From Dromaius novaehollandiae (lineage: Eukaryota > Chordata > Aves > Casuariiformes > Dromaiidae): a stretch of DNA of 64,000 bases. Under the pieces are notes generated by a model, which did not search any database, was not told the origin of the DNA, and was given only the letters and a program-made list of their open reading frames with translations. The stretch spans positions 17,885,501 through 17,949,500 of the forward strand of contig NC_088099.1 in NCBI RefSeq assembly GCF_036370855.1, in the 5' to 3' direction. Position 1 is the first letter of the stretch. Each line of letters begins with the position of its first letter. Positions 1-11,240 of the stretch are shown piece after piece. Position numbers and translations under genes: made by a program.

Positions 1-3000
1 ATCAACTGAGCTGTGTGTACTCTCAAAATGCCAGGTAATGCAACTAGGCTTAGCCTATGTGAAAGAGGGCTAGACAGAATCAAATTACTTAGCATTTTCC
101 ATGGCCTAGTCTGCACATACCCATTGACAATCATTGCCTCAGCTGACATGGTAACTCAGTAAGCTGTAGTAACATGACTGCATCAGAGCCACAGCTGCTG
201 TTTACATGTCTGATCCAAAGCCCATAAGGAGTTAGTAGTAGCTCTTCTTTCACTCCAGCAGATTTTGGCTTGGGCGTTTGTTGAACTGCTACACCTGCTG
301 CTTTTGACATGAAGACATAAATTTCACGTTGCTTTTAGTGTGATGCTGGAAGGAAGCCTCAACACATGAACAGAACTTTTTTGGGATATTTACCATTCTC
401 AGATGCTCTTAAGGTGGTTGGAGACAAATAAAATCTCACAAAACAGTTCACTAAACAGTTTTGGTCTCCAGTGGCAGTTTTGCTTCCAGCAGCTCATTTA
501 CTCAAAGCCAGCCTTCGACATGTATGAAGTCTCCCTTCCTCTTGCCAGCCCACAGGGAATTTCCTAGGCAATTACTTGCTGCCTCTGTCTTGAACCAAGG
601 ACTCATAGAAAGATTTATTCCTGAGTAAACATCTGAAAGCTTCACCAGTTGTGTCTAAGTATTTATGTTCATGCCTACATAGTAAAAGATTTCATCTAAT
701 ATAAAAGAAAGAGGTACAGACAAATAAAGGAAGTCTTGGTGACAAAGGAAAGTGATGAAAACACTGGATCACTTTGAAGGCTAGGAAAATGGTTCCTGAT
801 TTGTGAGCTGCGTTCCTGCTCAAATCATAAGACTGTAACTTCACTGTTAACATCGCTAAATGTAATTTTGCAGTCTTAGGAGAGGTATTCTGTACAGTGC
901 ATCTTTCATAATTAAGAAGAAAACAATTGTCTCTTTTCCAAGTTAAATAAACCTTGCTTATTTGGAGGGGGAGGGGGAGTAAGTGTAGTGAGCTGGTCTG
1001 AGAGAATTTTGAAACTTTAGATTCAGAGGAGTCTGGAAGTCTGAGCTGGGGACAAAGGATTCATCTGCAGCATCATATAAAAGGCCCTGGCACAGAGAGC
1101 TGTCAGGATACTGGCTGTGAACACTTGGGGCATGTTGAAAGCCTAAAGACAATAGACCTGACCCAGCACTGTGGAGCCAGAGAGCACTTTGGCAAACTTT
1201 CAGTACATGCATCATCAAATCCCAACGGAAACAAGAAGAAATGATCAAAGGCAGCAGCGAGCTTTACCCCACCTGCTACTGGCCTGGCACATCACTACCT
1301 GCTCAGGCCATGTGCTGGCCCACAGAAGCTCTTTGATTGTGGCTAGTATGCTGTTGCCCCATGCAAGTAGTCCTGCTGGGAGGCATGATTACTGTGACGT
1401 GTGCACCGGGTTAATCAGCCCCCACTGGAGGGAAGGTTGGGTTTGTAGACGGATGAGATTATATTTGAGTCTCATTTGGCAGCTACAGAGAGAGGGTCTT
1501 TGTAAAGGCTGGCATTCCTGTTGCAATGTAGGCCTTCAGACTCCTCCAAAATGAGCAGGGCTAAAGTTAGTGGCCGTTCTTCATCTATTCAGTTTGAAGG
1601 TCTCTGCTGTGTCCTTGCTGTAGAACACACTGCCCTTCTCTATGTTGACCGTGAGCCAGGAGAAAAAAGCTCTAAGCAAACATTTTTGTTACTGAGAGAT
1701 CTGGCAATTACGAAGATGAATCTTAAATGTGGTGTTTCTGGTGATGTGCTTGATGTTTCTTCTTTCATCTAGTGGACTCCAGTAATAAAGTCAATAATTG
1801 TGGCCACGCACACAGTTAAGTGTGGCAGGTTCACAATGCCAAATGTTGCTGTATCGTTTGCAGCAAGCAGCAAGGTTTGTGGCTGGATTTAGGCTATGTC
1901 CCTGGCAAATTCCACCGCTGACTCTGCTGGCAGGTCTTCAGAGACAGCCTCTGGGGCTGTTTTGGACTCAGGCAATTGCTGGTTTGGCCTCTCTCTCTTG
2001 TCTTCTTGGACATGGCTCCCCTTTGTCTTTCTCTCTGTGACACGTATTCCCTCTGGAACAATTAGGACCTTCACAAGCTCTTTGTTTCTAACTCTGGGCA
2101 GTGTAACACCAAGTATATTTATGTTCATTGCACACTGAAAGTACATCTGGCATGGCTTGACTTTCCCTCAGCAGGGCTTTTAAGGAGACATTTGTCATTG
2201 CTGGGAGCAACACTGTTGGTGGGAGACCTGGGAACCTAAAGAATCTGTTGCCCCTTGCTTCACCTTCTGCCCTGGAATTTGGTGGCATTGGGTATTGATG
2301 ACTTGAGGGCTTCCAGCTCTTGTTCTACTTTAAAGTGTCAACTCTGCTTTAAAACTTCATAGTTCCCATCCAAGCAGGCATATCTGTTCCGAGCCTGAGT
2401 GATCAGCTGTCCAGATATACCTCCATTCAGATGGTAGGTACAACAAAAATGTTGTGACCCGCCTTGGAGAGGCTGTCTCAAGGCTGAGGCTGTGGCTACA
2501 GTGTGACACTGTGAAAATGAGCCTTAGAATTGAAAATCAACTCAGGTATCTCTACACAGCACAGAACAGATTCGGGTTTAATACAGAAGTGGTCACCAGT
2601 GCATGGAGCATTACGCTAGGCTGTTCAAAATTCTGGTTCAAGCTCCTTCTGCCCCATAGACTCCTTGTGTAAGTCGTCAGGGCATTGTCTAATGGTGTGG
2701 CTATGTTGCTAACCCTCCTCATATGTGTTCTTACACTGGAACATAAGGGCTGTCATGGAGAGTTACAGTCCCATAGTTAGGTAGAGCATTTGCCTGTGAA
2801 GACAAGCCTCAAGCCCTTGCTGTGCCTCAGTCTCACACCAGGAGACTGGAAATACTTTGTCCCTTCCAGGAAGGTCAGGGAAGCAAATACTCTGAAGAGC
2901 TCAGATACTACGGTGTGATGGGCCCAGGTGTACCTAGGTACAGAGATCAATGCATGTTCCTCTGGCCTAAAAAGAGGTCACCCTGCAATTTTGCTGAATT

Positions 3001-3118
3001 CAAATAATAAAAAGGCAACAAGAAAACAATATTTTAGAACTGTCCAGATTGCTAAAGTATTTGCTATTTAGTAATACTTAAATGTCTATGAGCAATGTTT
3101 GTCTTCATTCTTTTGCAT
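1..3118. other. Non-coding DNA, no gene recognised
   Basis: No coding exon, RNA gene or confident mobile element is visible. The open frames here are short (at most about 127 codons), overlap on both strands and resemble no protein I know. A short G-rich stretch (two runs of five or more G) lies near 965-979. Near 210-225 there is a phrase resembling the edge of old amniote MITE-like repeats (tctgatccaaagcccat), too short to call. Confidence 0.7.
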
Positions 3119-3138
3119 GTGTGTGTGTGTGTGTGTGT
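3119..3138. repeat. (GT)10 microsatellite
   Basis: Ten uninterrupted GT units, seen directly. This is an ordinary dinucleotide microsatellite with potential for length polymorphism. Confidence 0.97.
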
Positions 3139-6100
3139 CCAGCAGACTCCAACATTTCTGCTTCCCTGCAGCCTCTCCTCAATAACAGGAACTGATGTTG
3201 TGATGCCAGCAATTATGGTGTAACTGGAACTAAAGTGTAAGAAGCTTCTGGGAGACAACAGTCATGGCTGTACTCTCTCCTACTTCAGCCCTCTATCTGT
3301 GCTATCAAGAGACTGATAAATAACTCAGAAAAATTAAAATAGCTTAAACACCCTCCCTCACCTACCTCACCCTCCTACACCTAGCAGAAAGACCACTGAT
3401 GATTTTTTTCACATATTAAGGAGAGAAGCAGGGAAGATCAGCTCAAGAATTTCTTTTTTTTTTTTTTTACTGTGTCTGGGGCTCTTTGGTCAAATTTCAT
3501 TTAAGTTGCAGGTATGAGCATTATAAAACATCAGCCTTCATGTCAGATGATGAAAGGACAAGGGAACCATGTCAGGGTGCCTGAGGAAAGGCACACCCTA
3601 CTAGACATGTCGGTACAGTATTTTGTAGTCCTTGCTGACACACAGGTCAGCAGGATACAAGTCAGCTACAAGCTAGAGGCTGGTGGCCACACTATGTCCT
3701 GCTGAGATGCAAGGTGACATTCACTCATTGTTGTTAGATGCTGACATGTCTTCACCAGTTTCCGGTTAGCTTCAAAAAACTTTGTGTTAGCACATGGTGG
3801 GATAGGGGGCAGAGCTGATTCACTTTTTTCTGTGACTAGCTTCACAAAAAACAAAAAAATCTGAGCTCTCCTTTGGCCTAGCAGTTGGACGGGATGCTCA
3901 AGTCTTCGCTCTTTGTACAGATGGCTTTGACATCAGAGCTGCCTCACCAGAGGCACTCATCAGTGTGGGAGTGGTGCCATGCTCCCCACCCTTTCTAGTG
4001 AATCTGTCTCCCCATATTTACTGAATCAGAAATAAAATAGCAGTTGCTGAGGCATTCATCCACACAGGAGCCAGGCCTTGCTCTGGTGTGTTTTATATAA
4101 AGTCAAATAGTTTTAACAGTCAAGTTGACCAGAGAGCCAGGTCAGACTCCCCCATGACACTATGACCTGAACACCTTGCTGCAGACTCTGTGTTGCTCCC
4201 AGGGCAGCAGCAGAAATAAAGATTGCACCTGCACAAACACACAGCCCATAAGCTCTGCTTTTGAGCCCTGTCTGAAGCACCCAGGATGCATCGTGAGTGG
4301 AAAAGTCTTGCACGTGGCAGTTATGTGCTTTCTAGGAATATGGGTGACCATGCTCAAAAATTCAAGCAAGCTTCCCAGCATGATCCACCCAGATCCTGTC
4401 ACCAACCCTCTTCAGCAAGGAACGCTCTTGAATCTAGCTGGAAAACTTTCATACAGGGAAACTTCCAGGGCTCTCCCAGTACCCTGGAGCATATTAATTT
4501 CATTAATTATTAGCATTCATTTCATTAATAAAACTGCCTCCAAACACTGATGTTGTGTTTCATAGCTCATTTTAAGCTTGCTACCTGGTAATGGCAGCAG
4601 AAGGCTAAGCACAGTCTGCCAAACCACCCAGGAAACAAGGTAAATGCTTGGGTTTCTCGCCTACACTGAACTCCCAACTGCTGCTGTAGTACCAGGGAGA
4701 GCTGGTGCAAGGTTATGTCAAACCTGAACGTTTGAGCTGTAACTGTATCCTGAAAGTATCTGTGGGACTAGAAAGACCTCATAAGGAGCTCAGATCTGGT
4801 CTTTTGAGCTCTGCTAAGCAGAGCTCTGAGGGTGGAAGCAAAACCATCTGCACTCCAACGTGCGTTGCTTGAGGGACCTAATGGCTTGAGGCAGGATGGG
4901 ATGAAGGGCACACACTAAGTCCTAGGCTTAACTCAAAACAGGAGTGGTGGGCCTTGCCTCTCTGCCTGACATGTTTCCTGCACAATCCTAAGTGCCAGAA
5001 GAGAGGCAGAAAGAGGCCTAGCACCGTGATGACTCTTCACACACTGGGATTTCCCATCAGCAGGCAAATCTGAGGCAGCTGGTTAAAATGGCTCCTTCTC
5101 ACTTTACCCTTCCAAAAGATGCAGTCAGCATGCAGCCCAAAATTCCAAGGATATTACAATTCATCTTTCAGTTTAGATTATTTTAATTTCCCAGACTTTG
5201 TTCAATCCTATGAAAAAAAGGCACCCAGTAGGTCACAAAAGACTTGTTCGTTTAAAAAAATAAATGGCAGTGTTTGCATACTGCTGGATTTATGGCTGAG
5301 AAGGTAACACACAAGCACTGTCCTGAAGTTTGATAGCTTAGCACTTCTGTGATGTGTGAATGAAGTCCAGCAGGCCCAGGACTATGTTAATCTCATGGTT
5401 TTGATCTCTGTCAGTAATGAGATGCCAGCAGCCTGTACTTCAAAGCCTGCACTGACACTGATAATCTTGTGAAAGGCTCACTGAATTTCCAGTCAGCTTG
5501 TACTGGGGATTATAGTGACAACAGAAGGAGATGATGGAAGAGGAGGTGCTTGTTTGATGCTCACTCCTTCAGTTTCTTCTTAATATTCCTTTTGGTTTTC
5601 ATTTCCAAAAGGTGGCATGCTTCCCCCCACCCCACAATGCAGCCAGATGAGCTCTGTCAGACCGAGTCTGCATGCTACAGGGCAGGTGGGGCAGCCAGGG
5701 TGCTTGTCTGTCCAGGACACCCATGAAAACACTGTTGTTCAATGCTGAAGTGACCGATGCAATACAGCTAAAACACGGGCAGGGACTGTGCTATAAACTG
5801 CATGGGCAGTTAAATATTGCACTTCAGACTTCTGAGGTTATTTCTTTCTTGTTGTGAGGGAGTAGGGGAGAGGGTAAAGATGGCAAGAGACCACAGGCCT
5901 TGAGAAGCATGTTATAAAGCAAAGTGAGCATTAGTTTCACATACACAATTATGTGTATATGGACATTTGTGTTGAAAGTATATAATTTTCAAGGCGTGTC
6001 TGACCAGGAAACAGAACTGAAATATTTTTGTGTTGACGAACCCTACTGATCTAAGAGAAAAACAGTGTCAAAGAACTATTATAAATGTGTATCTTGCTTG

Positions 6101-7329
6101 CTTTTCCAGAAAGAATATTTATAGAAAATCAAAGCAAGAACTAGTGTAAATTCAACTGGAGTAAATAGAGCTTAATATTTGGGACCCCTACAACAATCAT
6201 GTTGTTCTCAGAATTCTCGTTGAAGTCTGCTCAAACATACATTTAAGCATATGTAGTTAAACATACATTTTCCAGGCCTAAAAAGGAAGGATATAATATT
6301 GGGTATGTATTACTGTTGTCTTACAAGGATGGCAACACTGACTGTAGTATGCAGGAAGAAATCAGAGAGAGGCAAGAGCAGAAAAGGTGACTGTACTGGA
6401 AATTCAGTCACTCTCAAGTACACTGGATAAATGCCACATCAGGACATGAAGCAGAGATGAAATTTTAGGATGCAACCTCTGCTTGAATCATGGAGTGGCA
6501 GATTAGTGACTCCTCAGAGGAAATTCAGCTTTGGCCTTGTTACAGAGCAATGTGCAGGGTCTGTTCCAAAATCTCGCAATGGAAACATCGTTCTGTATGA
6601 GTGACCATGACATGCTTAGATCCAGCATCCCTGCAGGGGCAGCAAAGGCCAAAAACTCTTTCACGATTGTGCTAAAATTCAAATAGCGAAACTGTAAAAA
6701 TGAGGAAACTGAAAGGGGAAACTAAGGGAATTATATCCTGGAGGCACCTTGGAGACCACTGGATGGCATATGCTATGCTGAGAAGAGTGACATGCATAGC
6801 ACCTGAGACTTAAGAAAGGGTTAAGGTTTACTGGGCTAAACTACCAGGTGAAAGAGGTTGTTTGATTTAAGAAAGTGTCATTCAAAAACGTGAAGCTTTA
6901 TCCAAATGGGGATCATACACCCTGGTAGGTTAAATGTAAAAACATAATTAGTAAATAATAAAAGGGTTTAAGGACCAACTGCCAAATTGAGTCAAAACCA
7001 TTTCTAAACACTTTTTCCAACACATCCAGATCAAAAAGTCTGGCAGAAGTCTGCAGGGCCAACTGACAACCAGGGTCTGAAAGCAATGCTTAGAGAGGAC
7101 AAGACCACTGCAGAGAAGCTAAGTCAGTTATTGGTGCCTGCATTCACCTCTAGTAGAAACAGGGCAGATTCCCACACAGGAACCCTACCTGGGAGAGGAC
7201 TCAGCCAGGGTGTCTCTGAAACAAGATGGGGGGTGTGTATGGAAGAAACCATGGCACAAATAGAGAAAATGGGCCCTACTGGACTGCCAGAAGCAGGTGG
7301 GGACAAAGTCAAGACAACCTAAGGATGCT
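3139..7329. other. Non-coding DNA, no gene recognised
   Basis: About 4.2 kb with no recognisable exon, RNA gene or well-preserved repeat. It contains a run of 15 T at 3454-3468. The part just before 7330 may include a more decayed 5' extension of the neighbouring CR1 copy, but I could not match it confidently. Open frames (up to 124 codons at 4176-4550) have no recognisable product. Confidence 0.65.
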
Positions 7330-8864
7330 GAGATTGAACTACTAAGGCAGCATTTACCTTGCTTAACGTGTCCTTAGCATGTCAGGAGACAAATGTAGCA
7401 CCAATGTTTAAGAAGGTCTTGGGAGGATCTAGGGACCTAGAGGCCTGTAAGCCTGAGGTCTGTACCAACCAAAAAAATCCAAGCTATAGTAAAAGATCAC
7501 ATTAGTGGACACCTGAAAACATATGAGCTGGATGGATACAATCTACTTAGGAAGAGTCAGCATGGCTTCTGGAAATCATGCATTTGCAGTCCCTTGAAGC
7601 TCTTTAAAGGCATTAAAAATCTGTGAAAAAAAAGGTTTTTTGCTAAAGTCTTTCACTACAGACTTAGGAAAACTAAGGAGCCAAGATGGAAGGGGCAAAG
7701 TCCTGGCATGGACAATTGGCTAAAAAGTAGGAAACAGAGCAGAGTAAATGGTCAATTCATTTAGAGGAGGAAGGTTACCAAAGGAAATTTCAGAGACCTG
7801 GCACTGAGTTCTGCACTGTTCAAAATACTCATAAATAACATGGAAAAGGGCATGAGCAGTGAGTGACAAAGTTCACAGTGATACAAAATCACTTTAAGTA
7901 GTGAGGGCAGATTGTGACAAACTGCAAAAGGACCTTATGAGACTGACTACAATATCAGATAAAATTTAACATATCTAAAGATAAAGCAGTAACACATGGT
8001 AAAAACAGGTTTTGCTTCACACATAAAGTGTTGGTCCTTGAGTTCATTTCCTATTCAGGAGCGAGACTTTGGTTAGGATAGATAATTCCATGAAGATACA
8101 ATTGCAGTGCTCAGCCATAGTCAAAAACAAGCAAACAAACAAACAAGAAAAAGAACTTCAGTAATTATTGGAAAGGAATTGAAAGCTAGCAGAAAAAATC
8201 ATTATGCCTTTGTAACGTTTCATCCACACCTTGGATATTGTGCATAGTCCTGGTCCTTTCATTTTAAAAGCGATTCGTTAGAACTGAAAAAATTTCAGAT
8301 AAAGGCATCAGGGTAAGCAAAAGTTTGGGCCAGCTTCCATATGAGGAACAACTGAATGAGGCAGAAGTCTTCAGCCTGCAAAACAGGGTTAGAGGGTTGT
8401 AAGAGAAGTCTACAAAATCATGAGTGGCGTGGAAATGGAAGACAGGGATTAACTGTTCACTGCCTCATCTCATATGAAAACCAAAGGCCACCAAATAAAG
8501 CTGGTAGTAATCAGATTTAAAATAAAGCAAAAGACATTGTTTTCCTCATATTGAATAGCAGATTTCTGGAACTCCTTGCCAAAGAATGTAAAGGAGAAAA
8601 GGAGTTTTCACAGATTCAAGGGAAGACTGGATCAGACCTTGGAAAGAAATCCTGTGCAAGTCACTCAATAAACCACAGTAGATCCAGAAAATCTTCTGAC
8701 AGTAGTCAGAGGCTAAGAGAGTATGGGGGGAAATGTCATATATGCTTGCCCCATTCTTATTTTTTCCTAGCCATCCATTTACAGCTGCTGTTGGAGACAA
8801 AATACTGGTCTAGGTGGACACAGTGTGACCTTGGACACAGTGTGTCCTAGCATGGCCATTCTTA
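7330..8864 (+). mobile_element. Old CR1-family LINE copy, 3' half, decayed
   Basis: A diverged non-LTR retrotransposon of the CR1 family in the forward orientation. Anchors in the expected 5'-to-3' order are: agtcagcatggcttctgg near 7555 (reverse-transcriptase coding part), a segment near 7800-7860 like the CR1 'ctgttcaa...cataaat' stretch, ccacaccttggatattgtgc near 8223, cagcttccatatgaggaaca near 8331, ctacaaaatcatgagtgg near 8410, tctggaactccttgcc near 8564, and the 3' tail (atactggtctaggtgga near 8802, ending atggccattctta near 8863). The frame is broken throughout, so no reverse transcriptase can be made. The left boundary is approximate. Divergence suggests a family older than the avian-type CR1 at the right edge of the window. 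Identification rests on memory of the consensus. Confidence 0.86.
8124..8150 (+). repeat. (AAAC)n expansion inside the CR1 copy
   Basis: Four consecutive aaac-type units lie at a place where CR1 copies normally read cagtcaaaaaagcaaa. This simple repeat therefore seems to have grown from CR1 sequence after insertion. Confidence 0.75.
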
Positions 8865-8989
8865 ACACTGGATTCTGCCAAGCAAATGCTTGTTCTCCCC
8901 TAGTCGGAGTTTAACATTTCTGCTGAGATGCTTATTCCTCATGTAATTTAATCTTTGATATCCATAAATCTAAAAACACATTGAAAAGA

Positions 8990-9135
8990 AATTATCTATC
9001 ACTATGGCCATTTTACAGGAGAGACAGTGAGGCGAAGAGCCCTCTGAAAGTCACACTGTGACTGCATGGAGCAGATAATGTGGTGCTTCTGCCTTGCTCT
9101 TCTCCTGTCCCACAGACCAGGCTGCCTGCCTCTGA
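8990..9135 (-). mobile_element. MIR-like SINE fragment
   Basis: The top strand reads ccattttacaggagagac and then a stretch ending gaaagtcacactgtgac. This resembles the reverse complement of the MIR body (cctcagtttcctcatctgtaaaatgg and the following 'gtgaccttgggcaagtcac'). MIR is a tRNA-derived ancient amniote SINE, retroposed by LINE2-type machinery. The copy is short and diverged and its ends are uncertain. Confidence 0.55.
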
Positions 9136-9845
9136 ACCCCTTATCTCGTCAGTCCTTGGGAATTTATGGGGAGAAGTGAGATCACCAACAGGATTAACAC
9201 CTGACAGCATACAGGAGCTCTGAAAAGGCCTACAGTAAATAGTGACAAGGTGGCAATGAATCCATGGTGGTTCCATGAGGGAATGAATATACAGAGCTGA
9301 TACAGAGCAGCTGGGTTACTGCATCTGTCTTACACTACATAGTTGTGGCAAAGCTAATGTTTAAGACATGGCATGTCTGGAGCTGTATCTCACAAACTAA
9401 CCAGAGATTTTCAAACAATGGTATGAGATAATTGCTGCTCATGAAGCCATATGTAAGGGCAGTGGAACAAAGACTAGATGCATCCAGTAATTATGAGAGA
9501 CAGAAGGGTATATACATTTCCAGTGAAACTGCAGGTCTGCATTGGAAGTCAGCAAAAAGGGTTCAGGCTGGCTTAGCTGAGAAGCAGGGAGAGGCTGACT
9601 GGTTGGAAATAAAGTTGAATGGAGCAAACAGTGACAGTGCATTCACATCTGAGAAGGATTACAAGGGACAATTGCTAGTTCTTCAGTACGGAGAATAGAG
9701 ACACTTGCAGATTGCCTGTTTCACAGTAGGGTCAAACACAATGAAGGAGGCAAGGAGCTCTATGATGGAAGAGCTTTTGAAGCAATTACTTTTACATTGA
9801 TGCCTTGACGAACACCCTGGTGCGATTAGCTGCATGAGATAAAAT
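9136..9845. other. Non-coding DNA, nothing recognised
   Basis: No exon or repeat is recognised. The small frames present, including an 88-codon one at 9432-9698, have no recognisable product. Confidence 0.6.
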
Positions 9846-9913
9846 GGGAGAGAGAGAAAGAGGAGAGAGAGAGAGAAAGAGAGAGGAAAAAGGGAGCAAA
9901 AGAAAGAGAGAGT
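9846..9913 (+). repeat. GA-rich purine tract
   Basis: An almost pure purine stretch of interrupted GA, GAAA and GGA units. Purine-pyrimidine asymmetry of this length can favour non-B DNA. Here it is most simply a decayed (GA)n microsatellite. The hydrophobic serine/leucine-rich frames on the minus strand (9683-10027) are by-products of it. Confidence 0.9.
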
Positions 9914-10904
9914 GCGTAGGACTGGAAAGCTCAGAAAAAGCTCCAGAACAAAACCAAAGACTATTGAAAAGATAGAGCCATCTAGAAGCTGGCAAAAGAA
10001 ACAAACAGAAAAGAAATCAACAGGCACCAGGAAACCGTGAGATGAGCTACAGTGCTTGCAGTAAGCATGGGAATGGAGGCAAAAATGAGAGATACAGAGC
10101 TGAGGGCCTGCCTGGACTGTATTCTATTGCAGTGATGAGTTATGGACACATCTGCCATGTCCTCCTACCTACCCATATCACTGGTCCATATGCATGTCAA
10201 ACTTGTCTTGCATGAAAACTTCTGGCACATAGCAGAACTGGGCCTTCCATTTTTTTTCACAAGCTTTATAGCATTAGTGCCCAACACAGAAGGTGCTGCA
10301 TAAATCCCTGCCCCAGCTGGCTCCCCTTGCTTGCTTGTACATGCGCAAACACAGCCCCTTGGGCTCCAAGGACTTCTGAATTCCCAAAGATGGTGCAGAT
10401 CTCAGCTCAGAAATCATGGTGGGTTCAGCCACTGTGTTCACCCTCCAACCTGACTTGGCCTCAGTGCCCCAGGAGCCTCTCAAACATCCTCCCTAAAGGC
10501 ACAGATGGTGGAATGGCAAGAAATCTGGAGAAAATTGTTTTTTTGAGTTGGGCTGTCTCACAAACAGCACACCACAGCTGTACTGTCACTATTGAGGCAA
10601 ATACCAGAGGAATGCTGAGGTTCATACTCTGTGATTAGGCAGAGACCTTAATTTATGCTTGCCTATATCCGAACTATGCCTGCTACTCACAAGCGAGCCT
10701 ACGAGCTTTTGTATGGGGAGCAAAAGAGAAGCAGATGCCATCAAAGCGATGTACTGACTTGATTCATTAAAACCAGCAGCTGCCACAAAGAGAGTTTCCT
10801 GCAAGACCACTAGTCAAACAGCATCCTCTTTCAAGCAGGCTTGATAGAAAGTGGAGATAAAGCCTTGCTTTGAATGTATTGCTCTGACTCAGCTTCCTCT
10901 TGCC
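9914..10904. other. Non-coding DNA, nothing recognised
   Basis: About 1 kb with no recognised exon, RNA gene or transposon. Composition becomes gradually more GC-rich towards the CpG-bearing patch that follows. Confidence 0.6.
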
Positions 10905-11240
10905 GAACCATGGTGCGGTGAGTGCGTGAGGCTCTGCACGGAAGGGGGGTGGGGGCAGCGAGGAGGAGGAGGAGGAGGAGGAGGAGGAGGAGGAGGAGGA
11001 GGAGGAGAAGGAGGAGCAGGAGCAGCAGCAAGAGGAGGAGGAGGAGGAGGGGGAGGGAGCACAGCTGCTTCGCAATGCAAGGAAACCTGAGGGGAAACTC
11101 ACCAGTTTTTGCACATTCCACTTTTCCCCTAGCCATAGCCGTGCTACAAGCACTTAGCCGCTTCGTGCCTTTCTCCATCTTCTTCTGCAATCTGATTCCC
11201 GAGATAGGGACGGAGAGCACGGCTTAGTGCTCACTTGCCA
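10905..11240. promoter_or_regulatory. CpG-bearing GC-rich patch, possible promoter or first exon
   Basis: A GC- and CpG-richer island compared with its AT-rich surroundings, built around an (AGG)n repeat. On the minus strand an ATG in good Kozak context (A at -3, G at +4; ATG at 11178-11176) opens 25 codons beginning MEKGTKRLSACSTAM. It runs into a consensus splice donor CTG|GTGAGT with the junction at 11103/11102. On the plus strand an ATG at 10910 is followed after five bases by GCG|GTGAGT (junction 10917/10918). Such an arrangement suits an alternative promoter and first exon, but no partner exon is recognised. The regulatory reading is inference. Confidence 0.35.
10959..11054 (+). repeat. 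Long (AGG)n trinucleotide repeat
   Basis: Roughly 14 near-perfect AGG/GGA units are followed by interrupted units (gaa, gca, gca) and a second block of about six. The plus strand is almost wholly purine. Repeat-encoded frames give poly-Arg, poly-Gly or poly-Glu on one strand and poly-Ser, poly-Leu or poly-Pro on the other. All six frames remain open across it because of the repeat, so the overlapping 80-130 codon frames here are artefacts. Length is likely to vary between individuals. Confidence 0.95.

Noticed and set aside
10767-11227. Six overlapping frames with poly-Arg, poly-Gly, poly-Leu, poly-Ser or poly-Pro
   Set aside because: They are created by the (AGG)n repeat, which contains no stop in any frame.
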